DNA of 64,000 bases from DASUGC01 sp035606665. Its GTDB lineage: Bacteria > Acidobacteriota > Vicinamibacteria > Vicinamibacterales > SCN-69-37. Position numbers and translations under genes: made by a program. This document shows, one piece after another, positions 8,765-16,787 of this stretch. The notes under the pieces were generated by a model that ran no database searches, was not told the DNA's origin, and worked only from the letters and a program-made list of their open reading frames with translations. Numbering within the stretch: the first letter of the stretch is position 1; the number at the start of each line of letters is the position of its first letter. Location of the stretch: contig DATNEY010000034.1 in assembly GCA_035606665.1 (NCBI GenBank), positions 62,001-126,000 of the forward strand, written 5' to 3'.

Positions 8765-10099
8765 GTGACTCTGCGCATTCGCGACGGCCTGCTCGTCACG
8801 ATGAACGACGCACGCGACGTCGTGCGAGGCGACCTCTGGATCGATGGCAATCGCATCGTGTCGGTCGGCGCCGCGCCACCGGGCGCCCGCGCCACTGAAA
8901 CGGTCGACACCATCGATGCCGCGGGCGGAATCGTCCTGCCGGGTTTCATCCAGACGCATATCCACCTCTGCCAGACGTTGTTCCGTGGAACGGCGGACGA
9001 TCGACCACTGCTTGCATGGCTTCGCCAACGCATCTGGCCGCTCGAGGCGGCGCACACGCCGCCGACACTTGCAGCGGCGGCGCGACTTGCGGCGGCCGAG
9101 CTCATGCTCGGCGGCACAACGACGGTGCTGACAATGGAGACAGTGCACGACACGGACGCGGTGTTCGAAGCCCTCGTGCCCACGGGCCTCCGCGCGGTCG
9201 TCGGCAAATGCTTGATGGACGTCAGGGGCGAAGCACCGGCGCGTCTGCACCAGACCTGGCGGGACGGACTCGACGAAAGCGAGGCTCTGGCGAAGCGCTG
9301 GCACGGCGCTGCCGACGGCCGTCTCCGAGCTGCGCTCGCGCCGCGGTTTGCAATCTCGTGTTCGCGCGAGCTGCTCGAGGCGGCAGCCGCGATGTCGGCG
9401 GCCGGGGGCTGGCTGGTCCACACTCATGCATCCGAACAACGCGAGGAGATCGCGGCCGTGCGCGCATCGACGGGCATGGACAACATCGCGTACCTCGCCG
9501 CGGTTGGACTCGCCTCCCCACGGCTGTGTGCCGCGCACTGCGTGCACGTAACTGAAACCGAGCAGGACTTGCTCGCCAGACACGACGTGAAGGTGCTTCA
9601 CTGCCCCGGCTCCAACCTGAAGCTCGGCTCTGGAATCGCGCCGGTGCCTGAGATGAAGCAGCGCGGCATCTGCGTGTCGATCGGCGCCGATGGCGCCGCC
9701 TGCAACAACACGCTCGACATGTTTCACGAGATGCGGCTCGCGGCGACGCTCCAGGCGATGCGGGTCGGGCCCGGTTCGCTCGCCGCACCGGACGTCGTCT
9801 GGATGGCGACCCGTGAGGGCGCACGGGCGATCGGGTTGGAGTCCGAGATCGGCTCGCTCGAGGCCGGGAAGAAAGCGGACGTGATCGTCGTTCGCACCGA
9901 CCGACCCCACCATCAGCCGGCGGGCACGGACCCGTACGCCCAGATCGTCTACGCCTGCCGGCCTGAGGACGTGCAGGCCACGATCGTGGATGGCCGGGTC
10001 GTGGCGCGCGCAGGCTCGATTATGTGGGCGGACCTCGGACAGGTCTCCCACGATGGCAGCGAGGCTGCGCGCATACTGCTCAACCGTATCCAGGCTTAG
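8765..10099 (+). CDS. ATZ/TRZ-type amidohydrolase (methylthioadenosine/S-adenosylhomocysteine deaminase-like)
   Basis: 444 residues from GTG at 8765. It is a metal-dependent TIM-barrel hydrolase of the amidohydrolase superfamily with metal ligands visible in order: THIHLCQTLFRG near residue 61, HTHASEQREE near 220, HCVHVTETE near 258 and the Asp of IGADGAACNN near 312. This subgroup deaminates aminopurines or related N-heterocycles (MTA/SAH, guanine, triazines). The substrate cannot be fixed from sequence. The PBP gene ends six bases upstream, so the two may be cotranscribed. Confidence 0.85.
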   Translation: MTLRIRDGLLVTMNDARDVVRGDLWIDGNRIVSVGAAPPGARATETVDTIDAAGGIVLPGFIQTHIHLCQTLFRGTADDRPLLAWLRQRIWPLEAAHTPPTLAAAARLAAAELMLGGTTTVLTMETVHDTDAVFEALVPTGLRAVVGKCLMDVRGEAPARLHQTWRDGLDESEALAKRWHGAADGRLRAALAPRFAISCSRELLEAAAAMSAAGGWLVHTHASEQREEIAAVRASTGMDNIAYLAAVGLASPRLCAAHCVHVTETEQDLLARHDVKVLHCPGSNLKLGSGIAPVPEMKQRGICVSIGADGAACNNTLDMFHEMRLAATLQAMRVGPGSLAAPDVVWMATREGARAIGLESEIGSLEAGKKADVIVVRTDRPHHQPAGTDPYAQIVYACRPEDVQATIVDGRVVARAGSIMWADLGQVSHDGSEAARILLNRIQA

Positions 10100-10109
10100 G
10101 CACGGGCCT

Positions 10110-10118
10110 TGCTATACT
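10110..10118 (+). promoter_or_regulatory. extended -10 promoter of hrcA
   Basis: TGCTATACT is a TGn extended -10 element with hexamer TATACT at 10113-10118, directly upstream of the CIRCE operator. No -35 hexamer is visible at the expected spacing, as is common for extended -10 promoters. The same nonamer occurs upstream of rpsT. Confidence 0.65.
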
Positions 10119-10125
10119 TTTGCAG

Positions 10126-10152
10126 CTGGCAGTCACATTCGGTGAGTGCTAA
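10126..10152. promoter_or_regulatory. CIRCE operator (HrcA binding site)
   Basis: The right arm GAGTGCTAA at 10144-10152 matches the CIRCE consensus exactly. The left arm CTGGCAGTC at 10126-10134 matches 6 of 9 consensus positions. The spacer is exactly nine bases. It lies just downstream of the -10 box and ahead of hrcA, as expected for autoregulated HrcA repression released by heat shock. Confidence 0.85.
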
Positions 10153-10153
10153 C

Positions 10154-10236
10154 GCCGGGGCTGAAGCCCCGGCCTACGAGTGGCGACGACCGGCCCGGCA
10201 GCGGTCGCGAACGTAGGCTGGCCCTTCAGGGCCGGC
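10154..10236. repeat. inverted pair of REP-like palindromes in the hrcA leader
   Basis: The perfect palindrome GCCGGGGCT-GA-AGCCCCGGC at 10154-10173 is followed by CCTACG. A second palindrome at 10217-10236 lies in the opposite orientation, preceded by CGTAGG. The arrangement resembles BIME pairs of enterobacteria. It fills the leader between CIRCE and the hrcA start. Read in the hrcA frame, the first copy spells GLKPRPT. Confidence 0.8.
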
Positions 10237-10247
10237 ACAAGTTATTG

Positions 10248-11294
10248 ATGAGCCAAGACGCAAATGATCGCCAGCGGCGGATTCTCGCGCGGCTGGTAAC
10301 CGAATACATCGAACAGGGCGAGCCCGTCTCGTCCTCGTGGCTGGCCGAGCACAGTGCGCTCGGGCTGTCTTCGGCCACCGTGCGAAGCATCCTCGCCCGG
10401 CTGGAGGAGCAGGGGCTCGTGCACCAGCCGCACACCTCGGCTGGCCGCGTGCCGACCGATTCTGGCTACCGCGTCTACGTGGACGGATTGCTTGGGGTGC
10501 GAAAGCGGTCACGGCTGCAGGCGGACGTCGAAGCCAGGCTGCGCCGCGCCGGAACGGTCAACAACCTTCTCGAAAACGCCTCGCAGGAGCTCTCGCGCGC
10601 TTCGCAGCAGATCGGGTTCGCGCTCGAGCCGGCCGGGCCGTCGATCAGGCTGCGGCACATCGATTTCGTCAATCTCGAAGCGCAGCGCGTCCTGGTCATC
10701 GTGGTCTCGACGAGCGGCCACATCACGCACAAGATCATCGAGCCCGGCGAGGCGTGCGACGACGTGATGCTGTCGCAGGCGGCGAACTACCTGAACTCGG
10801 AATTCGCCGGCCTTACGCTGCACGACGTGCGCACCGCCGTCGTCGATCGGTTGCGCCAGGATCGGCGGCTCTACGACGCGCTCGTGGCGCGCGCGCTCGA
10901 ACTGGCCAGCACCGGACTTGACGAGCACGCCGCAGGCGAATCGCTTCACGTGCAGGGCATATCGCTGCTGGTCGATCGACTCGCGGGCGACACGGCCGAC
11001 CGCGAACACACGCTCCAGGCCCTCGGCGCGCTGTTCCGCATGATCGAGGAAAAGCACCGGCTGATCGAGCTGCTGTCCCGCTATATCGAAACGGACGGCC
11101 TCACGGTCGTGATCGGGTCGGAGAACACCGACCGCGATTTCCATTCCTTCAGCGTGGTGGCCTCGACGTTCCACAACACCAAAGGCACCGGCACCGTGGG
11201 CGTCATCGGCCCGACGCGGATGCGGTACCAGAAGACCATTTCGGTGGTCGAAGGCATCTCGCAGGCAATGACGCGGATGCTGGAAGGACAATAA
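10248..11294 (+). CDS. hrcA: heat-inducible transcription repressor HrcA
   Basis: 348 residues from ATG at 10248. The frame stays open upstream to 10146 only because it reads through CIRCE and the REP-like repeat. The N-terminal winged helix (NDRQRRILARLVTEYIEQGEPVSSSWLAE and SSATVRSILARLEEQG) is typical. The GAF-like C-terminal half ends with GVIGPTRMRYQKTISVVEGIS, the family tail. HrcA binds CIRCE and represses chaperone genes until GroEL becomes limiting. It leads the hrcA-grpE-dnaJ-prmA operon and has its own CIRCE site upstream. Confidence 0.95.
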   Translation: MSQDANDRQRRILARLVTEYIEQGEPVSSSWLAEHSALGLSSATVRSILARLEEQGLVHQPHTSAGRVPTDSGYRVYVDGLLGVRKRSRLQADVEARLRRAGTVNNLLENASQELSRASQQIGFALEPAGPSIRLRHIDFVNLEAQRVLVIVVSTSGHITHKIIEPGEACDDVMLSQAANYLNSEFAGLTLHDVRTAVVDRLRQDRRLYDALVARALELASTGLDEHAAGESLHVQGISLLVDRLAGDTADREHTLQALGALFRMIEEKHRLIELLSRYIETDGLTVVIGSENTDRDFHSFSVVASTFHNTKGTGTVGVIGPTRMRYQKTISVVEGISQAMTRMLEGQ

Positions 11295-11297
11295 GAG

Positions 11298-11756
11298 ATG
11301 GATGTGACCGACGAGACCGCGGCGCTGCGCCAGGAGCGCGATGACCTTCAGGACCGGCTGCTCCGGTCCGCCGCCGAGTTCGACAACTATCGCAAGCGCA
11401 CGGAACGCGAGCGCCGTGAACTCTCAGACGCCGTGTCATCGGACTTGATTCGCGACATTCTGCCGGTCGTCGACGATCTCGAGCGCGCGCTGGCCGCGGC
11501 ATCCGATTCACCTGACGCGGCTCTTCGTTCCGGCGTCGAGCTGATTCACAAACAGCTGCTTGAAGTGATCCGGCGACGTGGCGCCGAGCCGCTCACGACC
11601 GTCGGTGAGGACTTCGATCCGTCATGGCACGAGGCGATGGCCAGTGAGCCGGCCGAAGGCCGGCGTGACGGCGAGATCGTCGCCGAGATTCGCAAGGGCT
11701 ACCGCATCGGCACGCGGCTCATCCGGCCGGCGATGGTCAAGGTGGCCAAGGCGTGA
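11298..11756 (+). CDS. grpE: nucleotide exchange factor GrpE
   Basis: 152 residues. GrpE releases ADP from DnaK. The long N-terminal helix (LRQERDDLQDRLLRSAAEFDNYRKRTERE) and the C-terminal beta domain (GEDFDPSWHEAMA through the terminal RLIRPAMVKVAK) are clear. It is shorter than the usual 180-200 residues because the acidic disordered N-terminus is nearly absent. It starts three bases after the hrcA stop, and its stop overlaps the dnaJ start. Confidence 0.93.
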   Translation: MDVTDETAALRQERDDLQDRLLRSAAEFDNYRKRTERERRELSDAVSSDLIRDILPVVDDLERALAAASDSPDAALRSGVELIHKQLLEVIRRRGAEPLTTVGEDFDPSWHEAMASEPAEGRRDGEIVAEIRKGYRIGTRLIRPAMVKVAKA

Positions 11757-12886
11757 GTCAGCGCGACTTCTACGAAGTGCTCGGCATCGGCCGAAACGCC
11801 AGCGATCAGGACATCAAGAGCGCGTATCGAAAGCTGGCGCTGCAACACCATCCGGACCGGAACCCCGGTGACAATGCCGCCGAAGAAAAGTTCAAGGAGG
11901 CGGCTGAGGCGTACTCCGTGCTCGCCGACGGCGACAAACGCGCGCGGTACGACAGGTTCGGACACGCCGGCGTCGCCGGCGCGGCGGGCGGACCCGGCGC
12001 GCAGGGCTTCAATCCGGATATCTTCGGCGACTTCTCCGACATCCTCGGCGATTTCTTCGGCTTCAGCGGAGGGGGCCGCCGCGGTGGACCCACGCGTGGA
12101 TCCGATCTTCGTTTCGATCTGGAGATCGCGTTCGAAGAGTCGTTCACGGGTGTCGAAAAGACGATCCAGATTCCGCGAGAGGAGCACTGCGAGACCTGCA
12201 AGGGCACTGGCGCGGCTGCCGGCACCTCGCGGGAGAAGTGCCCGCAGTGCCGCGGCGCAGGCCAACTCCGTTATCAGCAGGGCTTTCTTGTCGTCGCGCG
12301 CACCTGCGGTCAGTGCCGCGGCACCGGCGAAGTCATCCGGACGCCGTGTGCAACGTGCCGGGGAACGGGCCTCGTCACGAAGGAACGCCGAGTCACCGTC
12401 AAGATCCCCCCGGGCATCGCAGATGGCCAGCGGCTGCGGCTGCACGGCGAAGGTGAACACGGATCGGCAGGCGGCCCGACGGGCGATCTTTACGTCGTGA
12501 TCCATGTGAAGGCCCACGCGGTGTTCCATCGCGAGGGCGACGACCTCTACATCGAGACGCCCGTGCCCTTTCCAGTCATGGCGATGGGGGGATCGTTCAT
12601 GGTCGACGGTCCCGCGGGCGAGATCGAAGTCGAGGTGCCCGCCGGTACGGCGAGCGGCTCGCTGATTCCGTTCCGCGGCAAAGGGATGGCGTCCGTCAAC
12701 GGCCGTGGCCGCGGCACGCTCTTCGTCCGCGTCGTCGTGCAGGTACCGCGCAAGCTGAACAAGGAGCAGCGCAAGCTCATCGAGCAGCTGGGTCAGACGA
12801 TGAAGGCGGACAAGATTGCGGCGACGCCGGCGGAAGACTCTGGCGATCGACCGTTTTTCGAGAAGGTCAAAGATCTGTTCGGATGA
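11753..12886 (+). CDS. dnaJ: chaperone DnaJ
   Basis: 377 residues from GTG at 11753, overlapping grpE by four bases (GTGA). The J domain (1-70) has the HPD motif in LQHHPDRNPGD, which stimulates DnaK ATPase. A Gly/Phe-rich linker follows. Four CxxCxGxG zinc repeats (CETCKGTG, CPQCRGAG, CGQCRGTG, CATCRGTG) lie near 145-215, then the substrate-binding beta domains. This is a full type I DnaJ. No dnaK lies between grpE and dnaJ or elsewhere in the window. Confidence 0.96.
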   Translation: MSQRDFYEVLGIGRNASDQDIKSAYRKLALQHHPDRNPGDNAAEEKFKEAAEAYSVLADGDKRARYDRFGHAGVAGAAGGPGAQGFNPDIFGDFSDILGDFFGFSGGGRRGGPTRGSDLRFDLEIAFEESFTGVEKTIQIPREEHCETCKGTGAAAGTSREKCPQCRGAGQLRYQQGFLVVARTCGQCRGTGEVIRTPCATCRGTGLVTKERRVTVKIPPGIADGQRLRLHGEGEHGSAGGPTGDLYVVIHVKAHAVFHREGDDLYIETPVPFPVMAMGGSFMVDGPAGEIEVEVPAGTASGSLIPFRGKGMASVNGRGRGTLFVRVVVQVPRKLNKEQRKLIEQLGQTMKADKIAATPAEDSGDRPFFEKVKDLFG

Positions 12887-13728
12887 TCCGCACTTACGCT
12901 GCCTTGCGCATCACGTTCTTCGAGGCTCCAGACGACGACCAGCTCGATCTCCTGTCCGCCGAACTCGACAGCTTCAGCCCGACGGCCATCAACGAGATAC
13001 CAAGAGGCATCGTGGCCTTTTTCGGTTCGCCGGCATCTCGCGACGCGGCGCTTGCGCACCTGGAAAGCTTCGAGCTCGTCGACGTCGTGCCCGAGGATGT
13101 ACCTGACGAGCAGTGGGCTGAGCGAAGCCAGGCCGCGCTGACACCGGTTACCGTTGGCGCCATTACTGTCGCGCCGCCCTGGTCGATCGATGACCACCGG
13201 AGGGCGCATCCGGCCGCGACACTCATCGTTATTCAGCCGTCGATGGGGTTTGGGACTGGACACCACGCCTCGACGCGGCTGTGTCTGGAATTGCTGCAGC
13301 ACGTGCCGCTTCAGGGTGCACGAGTCCTCGACGTCGGAACCGGATCGGGAGTGCTGGCGATTGCCGCTCGACTGCTCGGCGCAGCAGAGGTGCTGGGTGT
13401 GGACGTCGACCCGGATGCCCTGGCGAACGCACACGAGAATCTCCAGCTGAATCCCCCGGCCGCGGGCGTGACGTTCGAGACGTTCGACCTGGCATCCGCG
13501 GAGGGTCACTCCGCGACCCCGTACGATCTCATCCTCGCGAATCTCACCGGTGCGATGTTGATGCGCGAGGCTCCACGGCTCGCCGCCCTTGCTGCCGCGC
13601 ACGCGCGGCTCATCATCAGCGGTTTTCAGGCTGACGAGTCTCCAGCGGTTCTGCGCGCATTCGAAGGATGGACAGTCGCCGAACAGCGTGAGGAAGCGAC
13701 GTGGGTCGGCGCACTGCTGGCGCGTTAG
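12883..13728 (+). CDS. prmA: ribosomal protein L11 methyltransferase PrmA
   Basis: 281 residues, overlapping dnaJ by four bases (ATGA). An N-terminal L11-recognition region is followed by the SAM-binding fold with VLDVGTGSGVLAIAARLLGA near residue 148 and LILANLTGAML near 210. The family motif PSMGFGTGHHASTRLCLELL is present. PrmA trimethylates ribosomal protein L11. Its place after dnaJ is a common bacterial arrangement. It is convergent with rsmE with only four bases between the stops. Confidence 0.93.
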   Translation: MIRTYAALRITFFEAPDDDQLDLLSAELDSFSPTAINEIPRGIVAFFGSPASRDAALAHLESFELVDVVPEDVPDEQWAERSQAALTPVTVGAITVAPPWSIDDHRRAHPAATLIVIQPSMGFGTGHHASTRLCLELLQHVPLQGARVLDVGTGSGVLAIAARLLGAAEVLGVDVDPDALANAHENLQLNPPAAGVTFETFDLASAEGHSATPYDLILANLTGAMLMREAPRLAALAAAHARLIISGFQADESPAVLRAFEGWTVAEQREEATWVGALLAR

Positions 13729-13732
13729 CGCG

Positions 13733-14473
13733 TCAGATCTTCCACACCGCCCACAGCGCCGCGAGCGACACAGCCGCCATGGCGTCGCTCCGGATCGTCC
13801 GTGGCCCCAGCCGCACGAGGTGAACACCGGCAGCCCGAGCTGCGCTGACTTCCCCGGCTGACCATCCGCCTTCTGGCCCGACGAGGACAAGCGCTTCCTG
13901 CCGCGGTACGGCAATGTCGGATACAGCAACGGCAGAAGCGTCGGCGGATGGCTCGACGAACATGATCATCGTCGAACCCAGGTGCTGGCGGATGACGGCC
14001 TCGAGATCCGTCGGCGGCGCGATGCCCGGCACCAGTGCGCGGCCGCACTGTTTGGCGGATGCGATCGCTACCCGGCGCCACCGCTCGAGCGCCGCCGTCC
14101 CCTGCCACGCCTTCTGCGGCACCGTCACCAAGTCGGTCGGGAGCGGAACGATCCCGACCGCGCCCATCATCGTGCCATCGCGTACGACCGCATCCATGTG
14201 ATCGCCCTTCAGGATGCCGGCCCCGAGTGTAACGCGCACGAGGGGTTCACGTGCGGCATCGACCGGCTCGAGATGCTCCACGCGCGCCAGTCCCCTCCGC
14301 TCCGCCGGCGCCAGCTGTGCCGTCCATTCCCGTCCCTCACCGTCGAACACGCGCACGTGATCGCCCGGCCTCAGACGTAGTACACGCATCACATGGTGCG
14401 ATTCGCCCTCCGACAGGCTGATGCGGGCGATTCGAGGGTCGAGGCCGGGAACATAGAGACGAGGCGCGGACAC
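13733..14473 (-). CDS. rsmE: 16S rRNA (uracil1498-N3)-methyltransferase RsmE
   Basis: 246 residues from GTG at 14473. The N-terminal PUA-like region contains ESHHVMRVLRLRPGDHVRVFDG. The C-terminal SPOUT knot contains LVLVGPEGGWSAGEV and the terminal LGPRTIRSDAMAAVSLAAL, where the family usually has LRxETA. It methylates U1498 in the 30S decoding region. In many bacteria rsmE follows prmA on the same strand; here it is convergent. Confidence 0.92.
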   Translation of the reverse strand: MSAPRLYVPGLDPRIARISLSEGESHHVMRVLRLRPGDHVRVFDGEGREWTAQLAPAERRGLARVEHLEPVDAAREPLVRVTLGAGILKGDHMDAVVRDGTMMGAVGIVPLPTDLVTVPQKAWQGTAALERWRRVAIASAKQCGRALVPGIAPPTDLEAVIRQHLGSTMIMFVEPSADASAVAVSDIAVPRQEALVLVGPEGGWSAGEVSAARAAGVHLVRLGPRTIRSDAMAAVSLAALWAVWKI

Positions 14474-14482
14474 GGGGGCTCA

Positions 14483-14572
14483 TTATCTGGTGATCTGGCG
14501 GCTTCGTGATCGCGTGATTTGGAGATTTGGACCTCTGGACATTTGTAGGTTGCAGGTTGTTGGTTGTAAGTT
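14483..14572. repeat. octamer words followed by heptamer words upstream of the kinase
   Basis: From 14483 eight consecutive 8-nt words stay in register. Most are TGATCTGG/TGATTTGG-like, such as TGATTTGG then AGATTTGG at 14515-14530. At 14545 the period switches to seven (GTAGGTT, GCAGGTT, GTTGGTT, GTAAGTT). It fills the gap between divergent rsmE and the kinase gene. Confidence 0.75.
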
Positions 14573-14578
14573 GACGCC

Positions 14579-15640
14579 GTGGTGTTCAGAGGTCAGGCGC
14601 TGGGCAAGTACCGCATTCTCGAGCCGCTGGGAAGCGGCGGGTTCGGCACGGTGTACCTCGCCGAAGACACGTGGATTGATAAACGTGTCGCCATCAAGAT
14701 CCCGCATCGCCAGAATCTCGACTTCGGCGAGCTCCTCCGGGAGCCGAGACTGCTGGCGTCTCTCAACCATCCGAACATCGTCAACGTCATCACCGCCGAA
14801 AAGCAGGACAATACGTTCTTCATCGTCATGGAGTACGTGCCGGGCGAGACGCTCGAGCACCTGATTGCGAACCAGGGGGCGCTCGACGTGGGCCTGGCGC
14901 TGGATTACACCTGCCAGGTTGCCAACGCCGTCGAGCACGCCCACAAGCAGGGTGTCATCCACCGGGACCTTCGTCCCGCCAATGTGTTCGTGAGCGACAA
15001 AGGCATGGTCAAGGTCGGCGATTTCGGCACGTCGCGCTTTCTCGAACTGGCCGCGCATGGGACGACGGTGATTGGGAGCCCCCCGTATATGGCGCCGGAA
15101 CAGTTCGAAGGCCGGGCGGTGTTCGCGTCGGACCTGTATTCGCTGGGCGTGTCGATGTATCAGATGCTCACGGGCGATCTGCCGTACGACACGCCTGCGC
15201 CGGCCGACCTGGATCGCCTGCGGCGCGGCGAGTTCGTGAGGTCCGCGCGTCTCAAGAATCCCCAGGTGCCGGTCGCGGTCGACGAGATCATGATGAAGGC
15301 GCTCTCGGGAGAGGTTTCCGGCCGGTACCAGCGTGCGGAGGACTTCCTAGGCGACCTGCTCGGCGTCCGGCGGACGGTATTGCGCAGGCCGGCAGCGCCG
15401 CCGGTCGCGGCGGCGGCCGCTGCCAGCCCGGGCCCGCCGGCCCCGGAAATCCCGGGCGCGGGCCAATCTCAAGCCCAGCCCGCCGTGATCTCTCCGTCGG
15501 TTCCGCGCCGCGTTCTTCAGCGCCAGACGCCGACGCGGATTCGCACGCGCGATGTGTCGGCGGGACACTTCTGCTGGCACTGCAGAAAACCGCTGCCGGC
15601 GCGCGCCACTCGCTGCCCGTTTTGTGATGAAACGCAGTAA
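14579..15640 (+). CDS. Hanks-type protein kinase with C-terminal zinc ribbon
   Basis: 353 residues from GTG at 14579 or the adjacent GTG at 14582. The kinase domain (about 8-265) has the Gly loop LGSGGFGTVY, VAIK with Lys40, catalytic HRDLRPAN near 127, DFG near 148, GSPPYMAPEQ and DLYSLGVSMYQM. The catalytic loop has Arg where Ser/Thr kinases usually have Lys. A Pro/Ala linker leads to a C-terminal zinc ribbon (CWHCRKPLPARATRCPFC, residues about 330-350). There is no membrane segment, so it is cytosolic. Targets are unknown. Confidence 0.9.
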   Translation: MVFRGQALGKYRILEPLGSGGFGTVYLAEDTWIDKRVAIKIPHRQNLDFGELLREPRLLASLNHPNIVNVITAEKQDNTFFIVMEYVPGETLEHLIANQGALDVGLALDYTCQVANAVEHAHKQGVIHRDLRPANVFVSDKGMVKVGDFGTSRFLELAAHGTTVIGSPPYMAPEQFEGRAVFASDLYSLGVSMYQMLTGDLPYDTPAPADLDRLRRGEFVRSARLKNPQVPVAVDEIMMKALSGEVSGRYQRAEDFLGDLLGVRRTVLRRPAAPPVAAAAAASPGPPAPEIPGAGQSQAQPAVISPSVPRRVLQRQTPTRIRTRDVSAGHFCWHCRKPLPARATRCPFCDETQ

Positions 15641-15662
15641 ACCGTACTGTTAAGATCCGCCC

Positions 15663-16622
15663 ATGGCAGCAGGATTCTCCGGCACCGGAAAGATCTGGAT
15701 GAACGGCAAGATCGTGGATTGGAAGGACGCGAACATTCACATCGCGTCGCACGTGATCCACTACGGCTCGGCCGTGTTCGAGGGTGCGCGCTGCTACGAC
15801 ACGCCAAAGGGATCGGTGTTTTTCCGTCTCGACGCGCACATGCGCCGCCTCTACGATTCGGCGCGCATCTACCGGATGGACTACGGCCTCGACTGCGACG
15901 CCTTCACGCAGGCGGTCATCGACACGGTCGTCGCCAACGGCCTCGACGCGTGCTACATCCGCCCGCTGATTTATCGCGGCTACCACGCCCTGGGCGTGAA
16001 CCCGCTGCCGTGCCCGGTGGAGGGCGCGATTCTCGTGTGGGAATGGGGCGCCTACCTCGGCCAGGACGCACTCGAAAAGGGCGTGGACGTGAGGGTCAGC
16101 TCGTGGAACCGCGCCGCACCGAACACGTTCCCGGCGATGGCGAAGACCGTTGCGAACTACGCGAACTCCGGCCTCATCAAGATGGAAGCCGTACTCGATG
16201 GCTACTCCGAGGGTATCGCGCTCAATCCTGACGGGCTGCTCAGCGAGGGTTCCGGCCAGAATCTGTTCGTCATCCGGGACAACGTCGTCCATACGCCGCC
16301 GTTGTCCGCATCAGTACTTGGCGGCATCACGCGCGACACGATCATCACGCTCGCGCAGGATGCCGGGCTGACAGTCAAGGAAATGGACATGCCGCGCGAG
16401 ATGCTCTACATGGCCGACGAGATCTTCTTCGCCGGCACTGCGGTCGAGATCACGCCCATCCGGTCGGTTGACAAGATTCAGGTCGGCGCCGGACGACGGG
16501 GGCCGATCACGACCAATCTCCAGGCGGCGTTCTTCGACTACATCAACGGCGTCGTTCCGGACCGCCACGGCTGGCTGCTTCCAGTGCCGGTGAACAAGCC
16601 CGCCGCTGTCGCGGCGCGCTAG
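15663..16622 (+). CDS. ilvE: branched-chain amino acid aminotransferase
   Basis: 319 residues of PLP fold type IV. It moves the amino group between glutamate and Leu, Ile or Val. Family marks are HYGSAVFEGARCYDT near residue 38, the PLP-lysine region MAKTVANYANSGLIKMEA near 160, EGSGQNLFVIRDN and GGITRDTIITLA. Length matches bacterial IlvE group I. It ends just before a strong terminator and is not in an ilv operon here. Confidence 0.92.
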   Translation: MAAGFSGTGKIWMNGKIVDWKDANIHIASHVIHYGSAVFEGARCYDTPKGSVFFRLDAHMRRLYDSARIYRMDYGLDCDAFTQAVIDTVVANGLDACYIRPLIYRGYHALGVNPLPCPVEGAILVWEWGAYLGQDALEKGVDVRVSSWNRAAPNTFPAMAKTVANYANSGLIKMEAVLDGYSEGIALNPDGLLSEGSGQNLFVIRDNVVHTPPLSASVLGGITRDTIITLAQDAGLTVKEMDMPREMLYMADEIFFAGTAVEITPIRSVDKIQVGAGRRGPITTNLQAAFFDYINGVVPDRHGWLLPVPVNKPAAVAAR

Positions 16623-16644
16623 ACCAGTTACAGTTCTGTCTCGC

Positions 16645-16686
16645 CGAGCCGAATCCCTGTGGATTCGGCTCGAATCGCTGCTTTTT
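16645..16686 (+). terminator. intrinsic terminator after ilvE
   Basis: A perfect 12-bp stem CGAGCCGAATCC (16645-16656) with loop CTGT and its complement at 16661-16672 is followed, nine bases on, by five T at 16682-16686. It lies 22 bases past the ilvE stop. The T-run is a little far from the stem, but no other function is apparent. Confidence 0.75.
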
Positions 16687-16705
16687 CCCGCCTGAATTCC
16701 ATCGG

Positions 16706-16787
16706 CTACGTGGGATCACGTAGGGCAAGGCTCTTGCACTGCTCAAGGGCCGCGGGTCCACGTGTGTCCCGCTGAAGGGTCAGTTAG
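16706..16787 (+). other. possible structured leader of pilT
   Basis: Between the terminator and the pilT ATG are a perfect hairpin CTACGTG-GGAT-CACGTAG at 16706-16723 and a second short one (GCAAG-GCT-CTTGC) just after. I do not recognise a known riboswitch class; GEMM-type consensus is not matched. It may be the 5' untranslated leader of pilT. Confidence 0.3.

Noticed and set aside
7391..10051. 886-codon open frame on the minus strand across the PBP and amidohydrolase genes
   Set aside because: Arg/His-rich composition and no motifs; it is the antisense shadow of two well-supported genes in high-GC DNA.
10146..10247. GTG start of hrcA at 10146
   Set aside because: It lies inside the CIRCE right arm and would translate the operator and REP repeat.
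16687..16787. GEMM (c-di-GMP) riboswitch before pilT
   Set aside because: The conserved GEMM core and tetraloop-receptor sequence are not found.
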